Shown here in pieces: positions 9,600 through 21,849 of a DNA stretch of 64,000 bases. The position numbers and the translations under genes are program-made. The first letter of the stretch is position 1. The number at the start of each line of letters is the position of its first letter. The notes beneath the pieces were generated by a model. It worked only from the letters and a program-made list of their open reading frames with translations, was not told the DNA's origin and made no database searches. Source of the stretch: Cephalopachus bancanus (Eukaryota > Chordata > Mammalia > Primates > Tarsiidae); NCBI GenBank assembly GCA_027257055.1, contig JAPVLO010000133.1:5270001-5334000 (forward strand), given 5' to 3'.

Positions 9600-11380
9600 G
9601 TATGTCATAACTGAAATGACAAAGGCGGACATTGTGATTAAGGGCAACGAGCTCCCAAAATCAGGAATTCTCAAGCTTCTGGGTGCTGGTACTCTTTGGA
9701 GAACCTTCTTACATGTTGCTGAAAATAATTCTGGCATATGAACACATTTCCTATCACACGAGATGACAACCATTTATGCAGGCAACATGATAATGAACCA
9801 TAACTTCACATCTCAGAAAAGCTGAGCTGGCACACCAGGGACCAGCTGTTCCCAGGAATTCTGTTGCCAATATCTCATGACTTGTTCAGTTAGTTTTTGA
9901 CTCTTAGCACTTATGAGCAAATACACAGTAGCAAAAAATAAATAAGGAAATAGTCGAGTAATGTTTTTCTCATTCAGAGTGAAAAGATGTCTGCTACTAG
10001 ATTTTAGCAGTAGAAAAATCTAAGTGTAATATATTCCAAGGGAAGGTAGTTTGAGAAACAGTGCTCTAGATTAAGTCAATGACAAAAATAAGAAGTGAAC
10101 TTATTAGATATTACAAACATTACCAAAGATTCATGTTGAATTTTTAGCCAATGCCCCTTTAAAAGGACATGATATACAAAAGGACTTTATTCCAGATTGA
10201 TAATATACTTACATAGATCTGGAATTTTCTTCCTGCTTCCAAATCAGCTCATTTGAATATACACTGGCAGGTTTTCCTTCTGCTTAGAGAAACTCATGTC
10301 TTTGGTTGATATTTCTGACTTTTTTGGATATTGTCTGAGAAGCAGAAGGAGGTCTTCCAGCCAGGGATCTAAACAATTGTAAAGAAAAACCTAATAAAGA
10401 GAGAGCTGCTGAAGCAAATCACAGTGTGCATAAAAGTCCTGTACAGCTTGAGCATAACAGGAGAACTTGAGTCTTGAGGTAAACACTGGCATCTTCCAAT
10501 CACATCTTCTTGTCCTTTCTGAATTGATAGATTCCAAGTGAGCGGTATTCTGGCATTCACCGGTTCCCTGATCTACTTCCCCATTTCCAGGCCCCTTTGA
10601 CCAGCTTCCTCGTTTAACTTCATTCGTTAATTATTTTGTGTCTGCTTTGGGCAAAGAAGGAGGGAATGCAATGGTAGCCAACCGCTTCAGAACTGCAGGC
10701 TCTGCAGAGAGCCACAGGACGCACAATCTCACAGCACTCTTATGCACAGCACCACACCCTCACCACAGAACATCTTCCAGCATGTGCTCTTGGTCTTTTT
10801 GTTTTCTAAATGGGAATGTGGATGATTGGTTGCTTTCAAGGACTTTGAATGTGAATAGGAACGGACATGTCTTCCATCTTTTATCTTATCCACATGCCCA
10901 CAAGCTGTTCTTAGAGACTTCAACTGGGGAGATCTGAAGTGAGGAAATTGTGATGCGGGGTCCAGGGACTATTCTTGGACTATGTCGACTAGATAGCATT
11001 GTAATACCTAGTTCTCTGATTTCTTATAAAAATAATTCTCTCCATCTCATCAGATGGAGACCAGATACAAGACTGGAATCAATGATGATCCTCAAGAACC
11101 AACTCTTTTTCCCCCAATTTTCTTTGGATTTGAACCCTAATTTGGTCATTTGAACTCTATGGCCCAGCATTCCTGAAAACTGACATTCACGTCTGCACAC
11201 TTTTACTGATATAGCCCTAAACTCCACCCTCCTTGGCCCTACTGACTAAAGGCTCTGGGTTTTATTCTGGATGCAGTGTGAATTCTGGGTCATGTTTTCC
11301 ACCACAGCCATAGCACTGAGATTGATATGGAACCCAGCACAGCTTGTATGTTCCCTTATAAAACTGACTCTACGACTGGC
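9600..11380. other. no gene seen
   Basis: No coding region or clear repeat. 'gtttgagaaacagtgctctaga' near 10050 resembles the end of a MER-type DNA transposon, but the rest cannot be assigned. Confidence 0.35.
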
Positions 11381-11389
11381 TAGCAAATC

Positions 11390-11520
11390 AAGTTTCCTCA
11401 CCTGTGTGATGTAGCCACTACTGACATTCCTCAGAGATGTGAGGATTAGATGAGGTCATATACACACAAAGCTTAGCATAGTGCTTTAAGCCAGGGTAAA
11501 TGTCCAGCAATAGTTATCTA
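11390..11520 (+). mobile_element. MIR fragment
   Basis: 'agtttcctcacctgtgtgatg', then 'gaggattagatgaggtcatatacacacaaagcttagcatagtgctt', then 'gtaaatgtccagcaatagtt' follows the 3' half of MIR in order. Confidence 0.6.
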
Positions 11521-11640
11521 GGAGGGAAAAAAAAAGGCAGATACAAAGCAACTCCTGAAGTTCACAGAGGCAGATTTTTGGTGAAGAGTCATTTGCCCCT
11601 CTCTCTCCTGTCCTTGGGTTTTAATTCTTTTTATTTCATA

Positions 11641-12212
11641 TGTGAGGGGGAACCCCCCAAAACCTGGAATTTATAAAAAATTGTGTATTTATTTTTACGA
11701 GTTTAAAATTCAGTCACCTTCAAAGTACTCTCCGTTTGATCCAATATACCTGCCAAGTCACTTTTTCCATTGCTCAAAACAGTTTTTGAACTATTCAATT
11801 TTTATGCCCTTTAGTGCTTCTCCATTTTTGTTTCACCTCTTCCACATCAGCAAAATGTTTCCCTTTGAGTACATTTTTCATCCGGGGAAATACACAAAAA
11901 ACTGCTTGGTGTGAGATCAGGTGAATAGGGAGGGTGGGACACAAGGGTCATGCCATTTTTGCCCCCAAACTGCTGAACACTCACGAGTGTGGACAGGCAC
12001 ACTCAAAGACCACCCATCATGAAATGGGCAAGTGCATTGAAAGAATCTAAAAAAAAAATTCACTGAAGCCAAACATAACCTCTCCCAACAACACTAGATG
12101 GTTCACAGATGCCAGTGTGTTCCTAGAACACTTACCTAGCAGGGGAAGCCTGTATTACAAGGGATCTGCACTCCAAAAAATAATTCTCATTTTTGGGGGG
12201 GAATCTTCCTCA
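11641..12212 (-). mobile_element. mariner-derived MITE, copy 1 (572 bp)
   Basis: The termini are inverted (minus-strand start TGAGGAAGATTCCCCCCC; plus-strand start TGTGAGGGGGAACCCCCC). TA lies on the left (11639-11640); the right TA appears mutated to TC (12213-12214). The minus strand encodes only the tail of a mariner transposase: an HPPYSPDLTP-like motif (the region of the last catalytic Asp), then a GKHFADVEEVKQK-like stretch, now frameshifted. The N-terminal DNA-binding domain and first catalytic residues are missing. Copy 2 at 50113-50678 has the same layout and missing part, so both descend from one internally deleted parent. Confidence 0.8.
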
Positions 12213-12219
12213 TCAAAGT

Positions 12220-12920
12220 GGGCAGATGGGGTTACATAAGGACTAGCGACTCTCAACATTATCACCATCTACTGTTCCCGGCTTGTAAGACAAATAAGTA
12301 CATCAATCATCTACACCAGACAACCTCTGGGCGGCATACAGACTCACTGCAGTCCAGTGTGACTGTGAAACAGTAAAGCTACTTCACAGTTTACTGGGAG
12401 TAGAATGACATTAGGAATGACGCAACAGATGGGCCTCCCTCCAACGGTGTAGAAAGGATTCCTTTGATATGATCTTGATTTACTCGCAGGACCTGGCCCA
12501 GCAAACTGTGCATGTCTGCAAGGTTTTGGCCAGCCTCCAGCCGTACAAGCAGTACAAGCTAGGCTGGAGAGGGGTTGACTCCACCAGGCAGAAGGCCAGC
12601 TTCCAAGACGTCAGCCTGCTGTGCATCCCCTTAGATCTCCCAAGAGACTTGCCCTCCAAGGACATGAGTCCTAAGGTGCTCTGGACACATTACCTATAAT
12701 GGCCCTTGTCCTCCTTCTCTGTTGTGACTGCATTTCTCAGCATAAGAAGTATTGTGACTTTTTTGTGGTCTAAGACCTGACACATCTGAAGACGTAAAAA
12801 ATCTATTTGCCTCTGCCTCATTCCTTCTCCACCAGGACCTACCACATGTCTTCCTGGTAAAGGTTGACAGTCCTAACCTGAAGCATCAGCAGTCTTGCCA
12901 CTGACTCAAACCCAGTTTCA
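12220..12920. other. unassigned; one weak exon-like frame
   Basis: A 76-codon plus-strand frame at 12469-12699 is preceded by a pyrimidine-rich 'ttgatttactcgcag', which looks like a splice acceptor, and ends at a TAA. The peptide matches no family I know and no donor or partner exon is visible. I treat it as an unproven exon or pseudogene fragment rather than a gene. Confidence 0.2.
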
Positions 12921-12923
12921 GTC

Positions 12924-13233
12924 TTCTTCTTCTTCTTCTTCTTCTTCTTTGAGTTGAGGTCTCACTCTGTTGCCTAGGCTAGAGTGCAGCCGCACGATCA
13001 TGGCTCACCACAGCTCCGGTCACCTGGACTCAGGTGATCTGCCTGCCTTGGGCTCCCCAGTAGCTGGGACACCACCATGTCCAGCTGTTTTTTTTAAATT
13101 TCATTTTATTTTTTGTAGAGCTGAGTTCTCACTATGTTGCCCAGGTTGGTCTTGAACTCCTGGGCTCAAGTAATCATCCTGCCTCAACTTCCCAAAGTGC
13201 TAGAATCACAGGCATAAGCCACCATGCCTGGCT
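12924..13233 (-). mobile_element. Alu, older type, with (TTC)n tail
   Basis: This is a dimeric Alu in reverse orientation: a (TTC)n tail on the left, both arms, and a terminal 'caccatgcctggc'. It keeps the ancestral B-box form without the tRNA-like hairpin of the young copies. Diverged, with only weak flanking duplication. Confidence 0.9.
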
Positions 13234-13552
13234 GTCAATCTTCTTACAAAATATTTTCCTATCACACATTCTTGAAGAAGAGAAAATGACCTGGAAAAAG
13301 AGATTCTTAGCAACTGAGATCATAGTAGAAGCTTGAATGGACATTCCAGTGTGAGCTCCCTCATCACACTAGAGTCTCTCAGGACTCCCTGCTTCACCAG
13401 GGAGTCCCTAGTCTGGTGGGATCAAGGGGTGGGACTTGAGTGGAGTGTATTGCCAGGGACACAGACTGAAGACATGGACTGTGAAAACTGGCTTCTCAGT
13501 TGACTCGTAACCTGGCAACTACAGTTGAAAGTCATCTCCAGACAGAGCAGAT

Positions 13553-14083
13553 ATTCGATTCCTAGTGCTGCTGTAACAAAGTACCCCAGACTAGTTGACT
13601 TAAGACAGAAATGCCTTCCCTTACAGCTGTGTAGTCCAGAAGTCTAAAATCAAAGTGTTGGAAGTGCTATGTTTCCACGGAAGACTCTAGGGGCCTTCTT
13701 TGCCTCTTCCCACTCCTGGTGGGTGCCTGCAGTTCTTGACTTTCCTCAGTTTGTAGCTGCGTCTTTCCAGTCTCTGCCTCTGCCCTCACACGATCTTCTC
13801 CCTGGGTGTGTCTGTGTGTCCAAGTTTCATGCTTCTAGAAGGATACCTTAGGAGTCCACCTAATCCATTAAGATCTCATCTTAAGTTGATTACTTCAGCA
13901 AACACCTTATTTCCAAATAAGGTCACTCTCAGAGGTCCTGGGGGTTAGGACTTGATTTACCATTTTGTGTGAAAGAAATGTCCTTCCATTAAAAGGAATA
14001 TCATCTCACATAAGAAAAAGAACACATCAACACACCACTTTGGGGATCACAATTCAGTCCACAACACAAAAACTGTGTATCTG
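13553..14083 (-). mobile_element. MLT1-type MaLR LTR
   Basis: In reverse orientation it has the characteristic blocks of MLT1: 'gctgctgtaacaaagtacc' at one end, 'gaagtctaaaatcaaagtgttgg', 'tgtgtctgtgtgtcc', 'ccaaataaggtcactctcagaggtcctgggggttaggact', and 'cacaattcagtccacaaca' at the other. It is nearly full length and old. Confidence 0.8.
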
Positions 14084-14089
14084 TTTTCT

Positions 14090-14937
14090 GGGAGTAATCC
14101 CTCCTACTGCCTCTAACACACACCTTGGCTTTGCAGGCCTTACTCCCTGCTAGTTGATGATATAATGCCTGTCCTGCTATCCCTTGACCCCATTTGGCAC
14201 CGCCATATCTCAGGACAACACAGTCATAGATTTTCTCAGAAGTAGAAATAATTTTTCGGAGGATATCCCCTGTGTATATGCATTTACGATGGATATATTT
14301 TACAAGTGAGGAGAGTGCTGGGACCCTTTCCCTCCCAGTCTGTCCATTCTGGAAGGGAACTTCTAACTTGATTCTTCTTTTTACATCTGGCCAGAGTGCA
14401 CCACAGCTGTCTCTGGTCAAGTTCTTGCCCATTTGACCACCTCCCTCTCCTTTTCTACTCGTCTGTCTTCTCAGCCATCCCCTTAAACCCAATTAGCCAG
14501 TTGGACACCAGGGCCTTTCGTCAACACATCAGTCTCATTGATGTGAATGCTTATTGGCAAAATTTATTAAAGCATAGGGTGAGAAGTCTTGGCCTTCCTT
14601 AGACTCTGACTTAAATTCTGCTTTTTCCGGAATCCATCTAAGTAGAAATTCCCAAAGATAACAGTTAAACCAGATCTACTTTCTTACTCAGTGACCTTTG
14701 AACTTGTGCAACTTAATTTTCTGCACAGACTTAAAAATGGACCTCAAAGACAGGGAGTCATCCCATAATCTGTAGAGGCAATGTTCTTGAATCCAGACAG
14801 AACCCCCTTCAAGCCAAACCCATTTCTTCCTTAACCTGAGGCCTCCACTCTGGCTGCTGTGTAGACTATCACTAAAGAGCCTGGTACTAACTACAAAAGG
14901 CTTCTATTTTTACATTTGTCCTTTTGCCTGAAAAATC
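14090..14937. other. no gene seen
   Basis: A 163-codon minus-strand frame (14001-14492) starts in unassigned sequence and ends inside the MLT1, so I do not call it a gene. Nothing else is recognised. Confidence 0.35.
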
Positions 14938-14954
14938 CTGAGGGAGGGTTTCTT

Positions 14955-15234
14955 TTTTTTTTTTTTTTGAGTTGGAGTCTCACTCTGTCACCCAGACTGG
15001 AGTGCAGTGGCAGCTCCCGGCCACCGCAGCCTCAACCTGCTGGGCTCCGGCGATCCTTCTGCTTCAGTCTTCCGAGTAGCCGGAATTACAGGCACGCGCT
15101 ACCACGCCCAGCTGATTTTTTGATTTATTGTAGAGATGAGGTCTCGCTGCCCAGGTGGGTCTTGAACCCACAGGCAATCCACTCACTTCAGCCTCCCAAA
15201 GGCGCAGGATTATAGGCTGAGCCACCGAGCCCGG
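14955..15234 (-). mobile_element. young lemur-type Alu
   Basis: This is a full Alu in reverse orientation flanked by a perfect 17-bp TSD, ctgagggagggtttctt (14938-14954 and 15235-15251). Its B-box hairpin reads gtggg-ttcaaga-cccac, which differs from the copy at 3813 by CpG transitions that keep the stem paired. Confidence 0.92.
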
Positions 15235-15354
15235 CTGAGGGAGGGTTTCTTGATGCCTCACTGGGCCCATAAATGCCTCTGGGTGATTTCCCCATATTTA
15301 CTGACTGTTATATTAACTGCTGTCTATTTCTGGCCCTGAAGTAGTTGCTTTTTT

Positions 15355-15475
15355 TTCCCTATGAACTTGGACAAATAACTTAACCTTTATTTTCCTTTCC
15401 TTATAAAATGATACGCTTATTGCCTACGGATGTTGTTAGGCTTAACAAGGGTTGTTACTGAGTGATTACATATCA
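15355..15475 (+). mobile_element. MIR fragment
   Basis: 'gaacttggacaaataacttaacctttattttcc', then 'ataaaatgatacgcttattgcc', then 'gttgttaggcttaacaagg' follows the MIR core in order. Confidence 0.6.
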
Positions 15476-15826
15476 ACCTAAATTATAAAGTGTTTTATGC
15501 TTATTTTTATTGGCTGTGCTGCAGTGCATTTCAATTCAGAAGGCATTTATTGCTCACTTACAATGTACCTAGCATTGTGCTACATGTTATTGGTAGTCTA
15601 CAGCTTGTTAGGAAAATAGTAAATGTTCAAGATGTACTTGACTGAGCGACATATATGCTACAGTCCCTGCTTTCAAGTAATTTAGAACTTCTGTGGTCAG
15701 GAGTACTTTGTGTGTTTTGAGGAAAAAGTAATCTACTTGAATATGATGTTCTCTGGCAAGTCTAGGTATTTGCAAGGGCAAGGGCTGAAGGAAGGGGGAG
15801 AGATGCATATTTAAGTCCTTAATATA

Positions 15827-16119
15827 GCCGGGCTCGGTGGCTCAGCCTGTAGTCCCAGCGCTTTGGGAAGCCAAGGTGAGTGGATTGCCTGAGCCTGAGG
15901 GTTTGAGACTCTCCCTGGCAATTTGGCGAGACCTCATCTCTACAATAAATACAAAATCAGCAGTGCGTGGTAGCACTCGCCTGTAGTTCAGGTTACTTGG
16001 AAGGCTGAGGCAGAAGGATTGCTGGAGCCTGGCGGGTAGAGGCTGCAGTGGCCGGGATCATGACACTGCACTCCAGTCTGGGTGTCGGAGTGAGACTCCA
16101 GCTCAAAAAAAAAAAAAAA
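15827..16119 (+). mobile_element. lemur-type Alu
   Basis: Complete Alu with a 12-bp TSD, gtccttaatata (15815-15826) and gttcttaatata (16120-16131), 11/12 identical. It has the 'gactccagctc' + A tail and a decayed form of the B-box hairpin (gaggg-tttgaga-ctctc). Confidence 0.92.
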
Positions 16120-16134
16120 GTTCTTAATATACTA

Positions 16135-16290
16135 AATACTCTACCAACATGATTACACTTTATCCTTCCCACAACCTGGAGGGTAAGTTATCGTTCCCAT
16201 AACTAAGGTTCAGGAGGGTTGGGTGACTTGCCCAAGTTTCCATCTAGTGTCGAACGCAGGTCTGTTGACTACAGACCTGGGGCTTCCATA
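16135..16290 (+). mobile_element. MIR fragment
   Basis: 'acactttatccttcccacaacctggagggtaagttatcgttccc', then 'aaggttcaggagggttgggtgacttgcccaag' matches the 3' MIR core order. The TSD of the preceding Alu overlaps its left side. Confidence 0.6.
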
Positions 16291-16519
16291 GTATGCGAGT
16301 TTGCTCTGTGCCTCACCCTGGAGCGGGTCCCCTTGCTTAGTCCTCTTCATAACTGTTGACTCCGAGGTCCTCAGACTCTCCTGTCAGTACACGGCCCATC
16401 TCTGGGGGGAAGAGCTTGGCATGCCTGGGGTATGACCCAGCCTATCAACTGTGTGGTGACATCTTCCCTTCATTGGATGGGCTGCCCCTCGCTGGTGTCA
16501 CCCTGCCAATCATCATCTC

Positions 16520-16965
16520 TGTGTGGCCCATTCCCAGTGTTCCCTTCTATATGTCTCCACCTGGAGAGCTTTCGAATTCAGCACATCCCAAACCCAACTC
16601 ATTGTCTTCTCACCGTCCCTCCTGTTCTCCCCAAAGGCTGAGAACCTTGCTGCCTCCCCATCTCCTGTGTCCCCTGCTAGGTCAATGCCGCCATCAGCCA
16701 AAGTTGTTCGAGATAGGAACCTCATCTTTGCTTCTCAGCTCTCCCCACTCTGTCACTCATTTGAACAATTAGGAGGTCCCAAGAGTCTACCTGGAATGTC
16801 TGCCACCCTGTTCCTCTATGCCTTCACTGTGGTTTCACAGTTCAGACTCTCATGACCCTTCACTCAGATAACCACAAGAGATTTCTCACGGGTCTCCCGG
16901 GCTCAAGGCTCTCCCTGTTGCCATCCATTCTCCCCTCTTACTTTACTCTCCCAACACACCATCCC
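16520..16965 (+). mobile_element. LINE-2 fragment
   Basis: Blocks such as 'tatgtctccacctggagag', 'cacatcccaaacccaactcattgtcttctcacc', 'aggtcccaagagtctacc' and 'gcttctcagctctccccactctgtcactcat' follow the L2 ORF2 3' region. The 138-codon frame at 16356-16772 partly overlaps it and is not a host gene. Confidence 0.6.
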
Positions 16966-16966
<1 letters not shown>

Positions 16967-17013
<47 letters not shown>

Positions 17014-17055
17014 TACACACACACGCATACACACACACACATGCATACACACACG

Positions 17056-17087
<32 letters not shown>

Positions 17088-17096
17088 ACACACACA

Positions 17097-17140
<44 letters not shown>
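16967..17140. repeat. compound (CA)n / (CT)n microsatellite
   Basis: About 130 bp of CA with CACG/CATG interruptions runs directly into about 42 bp of pure CT. Confidence 0.97.
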
Positions 17141-17143
<3 letters not shown>

Positions 17144-17379
17144 CTGCCCTGGCTCAGAGGGTAGAGTTTAGCCCAAGTCTGTCCCAGGCTGTGTCACCAT
17201 CCTTACCATCTATCCACCCTGACAGCTGAGACTCCAGAGAGGCTCCTCAACCATCATCTCTTTTTATTCTTCTCCCAATGAAGCTTCAATACACCTTGGA
17301 GAATGGACTCAAGGCATTCACGTAGTAGGATCTTCCTGGACTCATTCGATTCTCTGAGATAGTTAGTTCCCTCTTCCTC

Positions 17380-17765
17380 TTCCCACCAGCAGTGTCGAAG
17401 CGTTCTTTTTTCTCCACATCCTCACCAGCATTTGTTGTTGTTTGTTTTATTAATGATGGCCATTCTTACAGGGGTTAGGTGGCATCTCAGTGTGGTTTTG
17501 ATTCGCATTTCTCTGATGATGAATGAGGCTGAGCATTTTTTCATGTGTCTGTTGGCTGCCTATATATCTTCTTTTGAGAAGTGTCTATTCATGTCTTTTG
17601 ACCACTTTTTAAAGGGGCTGTTTATTATTTTTCCTTTCAGCGTGTTTGAGTTCCTTGTAGATCCTAGATGTTAGGCCTTTGTCAGATAAACAGTTGGCAA
17701 ATATTTTTTCCCATTCTGTGGGCTGTCTCCCTGCTCTCTTGATGGCTTCTTTTAGGCATGCTTTT
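17380..17765 (-). mobile_element. LINE-1 ORF2 C-terminal fragment
   Basis: Reverse-orientation L1: 'ccaccagcagtgt', 'ctccacatcctcaccagcat', 'ggccattcttacaggggttaggtgg', 'gatgatgaatgaggctgagca', 'gtctattcatgtcttttgacc', 'gctgtctccctgctctcttgatgg'. There is no 3' UTR or tail on the left, so it is an internal piece. Confidence 0.85.
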
Positions 17766-17769
17766 TGAT

Positions 17770-18245
17770 TACAAAATATTTTAGGTAGTCACAAAATAAC
17801 AGCTAATAACATAATGAACACTCTGGTTTTGCCATATTTGCTTCAGGTCTTTTACAATAAACAAAATATTATAGATACATTGAAGGCTTCTGGGTACATT
17901 CCCCCATCCCATTCTCTCTCTGGCCAGAAGTATCCAACACCCTGAACGTGCTTACTCTCTCACCCATGTGTGTGTTTGCAGTTACAACATATGATGTATC
18001 CATAAACAATAACTCGGTGAGCTCTTTAAAAGATTTTCTCAAGTGATAATGATATCGTCCTCTGTGTATCTTTCTGCAACTGAGTTTTTCCTTTTGCTCA
18101 CTGTTGTGTCTTGAGAATTAGCCACACAGTAGATGTGGCACTCATTCACTGATCTTACCTACGGTGTAGGTTTGTTTTATGAGCACAGCCCAGTCAATCT
18201 GTTCTTTGGTTGATCGGTAGGCCTGTTTCCTTGAGCACATGTAAG
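17770..18245 (-). mobile_element. old LINE-1 3' region (L1M-type)
   Basis: The order 'gatacattgaaggcttctgggtac', 'ccagaagtatccaacaccctgaa', 'tgtatccataaacaataa', 'tttctgcaactgag', 'attgatcttacctacggtg' fits the old L1M4/MC-type 3' region in reverse. Diverged. Confidence 0.55.
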
Positions 18246-18249
18246 GGCT

Positions 18250-18860
18250 TCTTTAGAGTACCAAAGCTCAGGGTCACAGGATATGAACACCTTTAAACCC
18301 CAAGCCTTGCTGTCATCCTGTTTATCACAGTGGCCACACTTCCTGGATTCCCACAGGCAGTGCAGAATCTTCTTGTTGCTCCCTCTCACCCTGTTACCTA
18401 CAAGAGTCTGGCACACAGGAGAAGTGTTATATTGGCTAACAGTGATTGAACAAATGAGTAAATAGTGATGAATTTATAAGATGTGAGCTAGAGGATGCAG
18501 AAACACATGTGTTTTTCCTGTAATCACTAACAGTAGAAAGTCTAGACCTGAGTTATTTAAGTGTAAGTTAATTAAAATCAAATTATGTTAAAGATTCAGT
18601 TTCTTGGTTCCCAGCTTGCATTTCATGTCTCAGTACACACACAGGTGAGTGACTCCGGCTGCCACAATGCAGACACAGAACATCCCTCCAACACAGAACA
18701 TTCTACTGGACAGTGCTAGTCTAGACAGCAGAACATCCTCATTTCCCCTTGTGTGGCCTCCCCCTATGCTCCCCAATGGCCTAGTGTTTTCATAGAACCT
18801 ACTGGGTGCCTAGAATTCTCACCCTGTGTGTCTTCTTAGGCTGTAATCTATAATTTATGA
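18250..18860. other. no gene seen; possible L2 tail
   Basis: At 18395-18465 an L2-tail-like 'gtctggcacacaggagaagtg ... tgattgaacaaatgagt' is present. The rest is unassigned. Confidence 0.3.
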
Positions 18861-18869
18861 CCCACATCT

Positions 18870-19610
<741 letters not shown>

Positions 19611-19689
19611 CTTTCCTACCCCTCTAAGGTACCTGCTGGGTGAGTGCCTAGACAAACAAATGCAAACCACAGCATTGACAAAGGATTCC

Positions 19690-19980
19690 AGCCTAGGACA
19701 GTGGCTCACACTTGTTCTCCCAGCACTTTGGGATGTTAAGATGGGAGAGTTGCTTGAGCCCAGGAGTTCAAGACCTTCCTGAGCAACATAGTAAGACCTC
19801 GACTCTACAAAAAAAATTTTTTAAATTAGCTGGGTGTGGTGGTGCATGCCTATAGTCCCAGCTACTTGGGAGGCTGAGGTGGGAGGATCACTTAAGTCTG
19901 GGAGGTCAGGGCTGCAGCGAGCCATGCCACTGCACTCCACCTGAGTGACAGAGTGAGACCCCAACTAAAACAAAAACAAA
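19690..19980 (+). mobile_element. Alu
   Basis: Dimeric Alu, 'gtggctcacacttgttctcccagcactttggg' to 'gagtgagaccccaactaaaac'. It has a short imperfect TSD (caaaggattc / caaagaatat). Confidence 0.9.
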
Positions 19981-20059
19981 CAAAGAATATAGGCTTAACA
20001 TGGTGATCCCCAGATATAACATTCTAGTGTGGTACGTTGGGAAGAACAGTGAATCAGAA

Positions 20060-20165
20060 TAAGGGGGCGTGGGTTCTGGTTCCCAGTTGACTGGGTGACA
20101 GCTGGGTAGCCTTGAAAAGTTAACCTTTTAAGCATCAGTTTCTTCATCTAATTTAAAATAATAAG
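20060..20165 (+). mobile_element. MIR fragment
   Basis: 'gggttctggttcccagttgactgggtgacagctgggtagccttgaaaagttaacc', then 'catcagtttcttcatctaatttaaaataataa' is a good ordered match to the MIR 5' and core. Confidence 0.65.
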
Positions 20166-20321
20166 GCCTTTCTGTTGTTCTAAAATCCCGTGGTTTTAGC
20201 ATGTTCTTCAACACATTGACTCAAAGTCAACAAGGAAAGTGGATAAGTGGATATGAGGGCGTTGTAGAAAAGTGAGGACTGGAAATATTTTAGGAAAGAG
20301 TGGCTTCTAAAACTTGCTAAT

Positions 20322-20323
<2 letters not shown>

Positions 20324-20370
<47 letters not shown>
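20324..20370. repeat. (AC)n microsatellite
   Basis: About 47 bp of uninterrupted AC. Confidence 0.97.
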
Positions 20371-20372
<2 letters not shown>

Positions 20373-20379
20373 CTTACAC

Positions 20380-20925
20380 CATGAATAAGGCCATAAAGCA
20401 TTAGACCCTTCAGTGCCTGATGTCTCCCAGGCTAGAGTTGAGGACTGAGTCTTGGAAAATTCTTACCAATTTCACTTAATTTTCAATTTTCTCCTAGGTC
20501 TCTGAGATTTTCTAAATCTTGTTGGGTTTTTGCATGTTTATTTGTTTGCTTTGTTTTTTAAACTTAGTTGCATAAACTATTTCAAAAGAGAAACTAACTT
20601 CAAGATTTGTGTATATTATTTATTTTCTTCTCTATTGTCATTATTCTGTAGCTTGTTTCCTTTCACATTTTCCAGTTATCATTCTCTAAACTTTACCCTT
20701 TCGAGATACATTGTTCCCAAGAGCAGTTAAGAACTGCTCCCAGAAAATAAACAATAGAGACGAGGCTGCAAGGAGAGCAGGCATTGATGGCAGTCCTCCG
20801 ACTGTAATCTGGCTAGAGAATGACACAGTAAGGAAAGCGAGGACTTTGAAAGTCTCCTCTTCCCATACTTCCTAAATTTCATCTCGTCTTCACACTCAAC
20901 TTGCACTACCATTGTTGTGTTTCTG
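20380..20925. other. no gene seen
   Basis: AT-rich unassigned sequence with short frames on both strands only. Confidence 0.3.
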
Positions 20926-20929
20926 ATGA

Positions 20930-21185
20930 CTCCTTACATGGGGCCAAATTGGCCAGCTTCTATAATTTTTTATGCATGTGCTGTGAGGCTTTAACCAAGT
21001 GGACACATATGGCACTGATTCATTCATTTTAACTGCTGCATGGTGTTATGGTTTATGAACCGAGCACAATTTCTTCATTTGTTCTCCTATTGATGGTTAG
21101 GCTGTTTTCAATTTGTCATTGCATGTTTCTCTATGAACACATATAGGAGTGCCCTCAAAACCTTACCACTTGACCTGGGTTTAGG
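20930..21185 (-). mobile_element. old LINE-1 3' region (L1M-type)
   Basis: 'gatggttaggctgttttcaatttgtcattgc', 'tctatgaacacatataggag', 'actgctgcatggtgttatggtttatgaacc' follow an old L1 3' end in reverse, as at 17.8 kb. Confidence 0.5.
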
Positions 21186-21547
21186 AAATTTGCTGGCCTT
21201 ATTTTTTGGTATAAAATTTCTATGAACTCCAAAGAGTTCATTCATTCAACAGAAATAAGCCGAGGGGCTATTGGGTAGAGCAATACCAGGGAAAGCGAAG
21301 ATAAAGTCCCTTTCTTGAGCAAAGTCCATTGGAATGGGATGGTAATCTAATAATAACACAAAGGAATATAGCATTACAAGCATAATAAATCATGTGAAGG
21401 AAAGATCTGTCACCCTATGAGAAGAGCGCAGAACAGGGAGGCATGTTTGGTTCAGGGCATCATTATTGGTTTCCTGTAGTGCTGCCTGGTCTGGAAAGGG
21501 AAAGAGGAATGAGTAAGAGCTAGGCTGATAAGAAATATGAGTTTTGG

Positions 21548-21842
21548 GGGCTGGGTGCAGTGGTTCATGCCTGTAATCCTTGTGCTCTGGAAGGCCAAGG
21601 TGAGAGGATCACTTGAGCCCAGGAGACCAGCCTGAACAGTATAGCAAGACCTTGTCCCTACAGAAATAAAAATAAAAATTAGCTGTGTGTGTGGTATGTG
21701 CTGTAGTTCCAGCTACTTGGGAAGCTGAGGCGGAGGATTGCTTGAACCTAGGAGTTCTAGGCTGCAGTGACCTATGATCATGCTTCTGTACTCCAGCAGT
21801 CTGGGCAGCAGAGTAAGACCTTGTCTCAAAAAAAAAAAAAAA
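21548..21842 (+). mobile_element. Alu
   Basis: Dimeric Alu with A tail and several small deletions. The middle linker is 'aaataaaaataaaaa'. The minus-strand frame at 21609-21893 is Alu-derived. Confidence 0.9.
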
Positions 21843-21849
21843 GCAAAGA

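Noticed and set aside
14001..14492. 163-codon minus-strand frame
   Set aside because: Its 3' part lies in the MLT1 LTR and the rest has no family signature.
16852..17229. His/Thr-rich frame of 125 codons and Cys/Val-rich reverse frames
   Set aside because: Translation of the CA/CT microsatellite.
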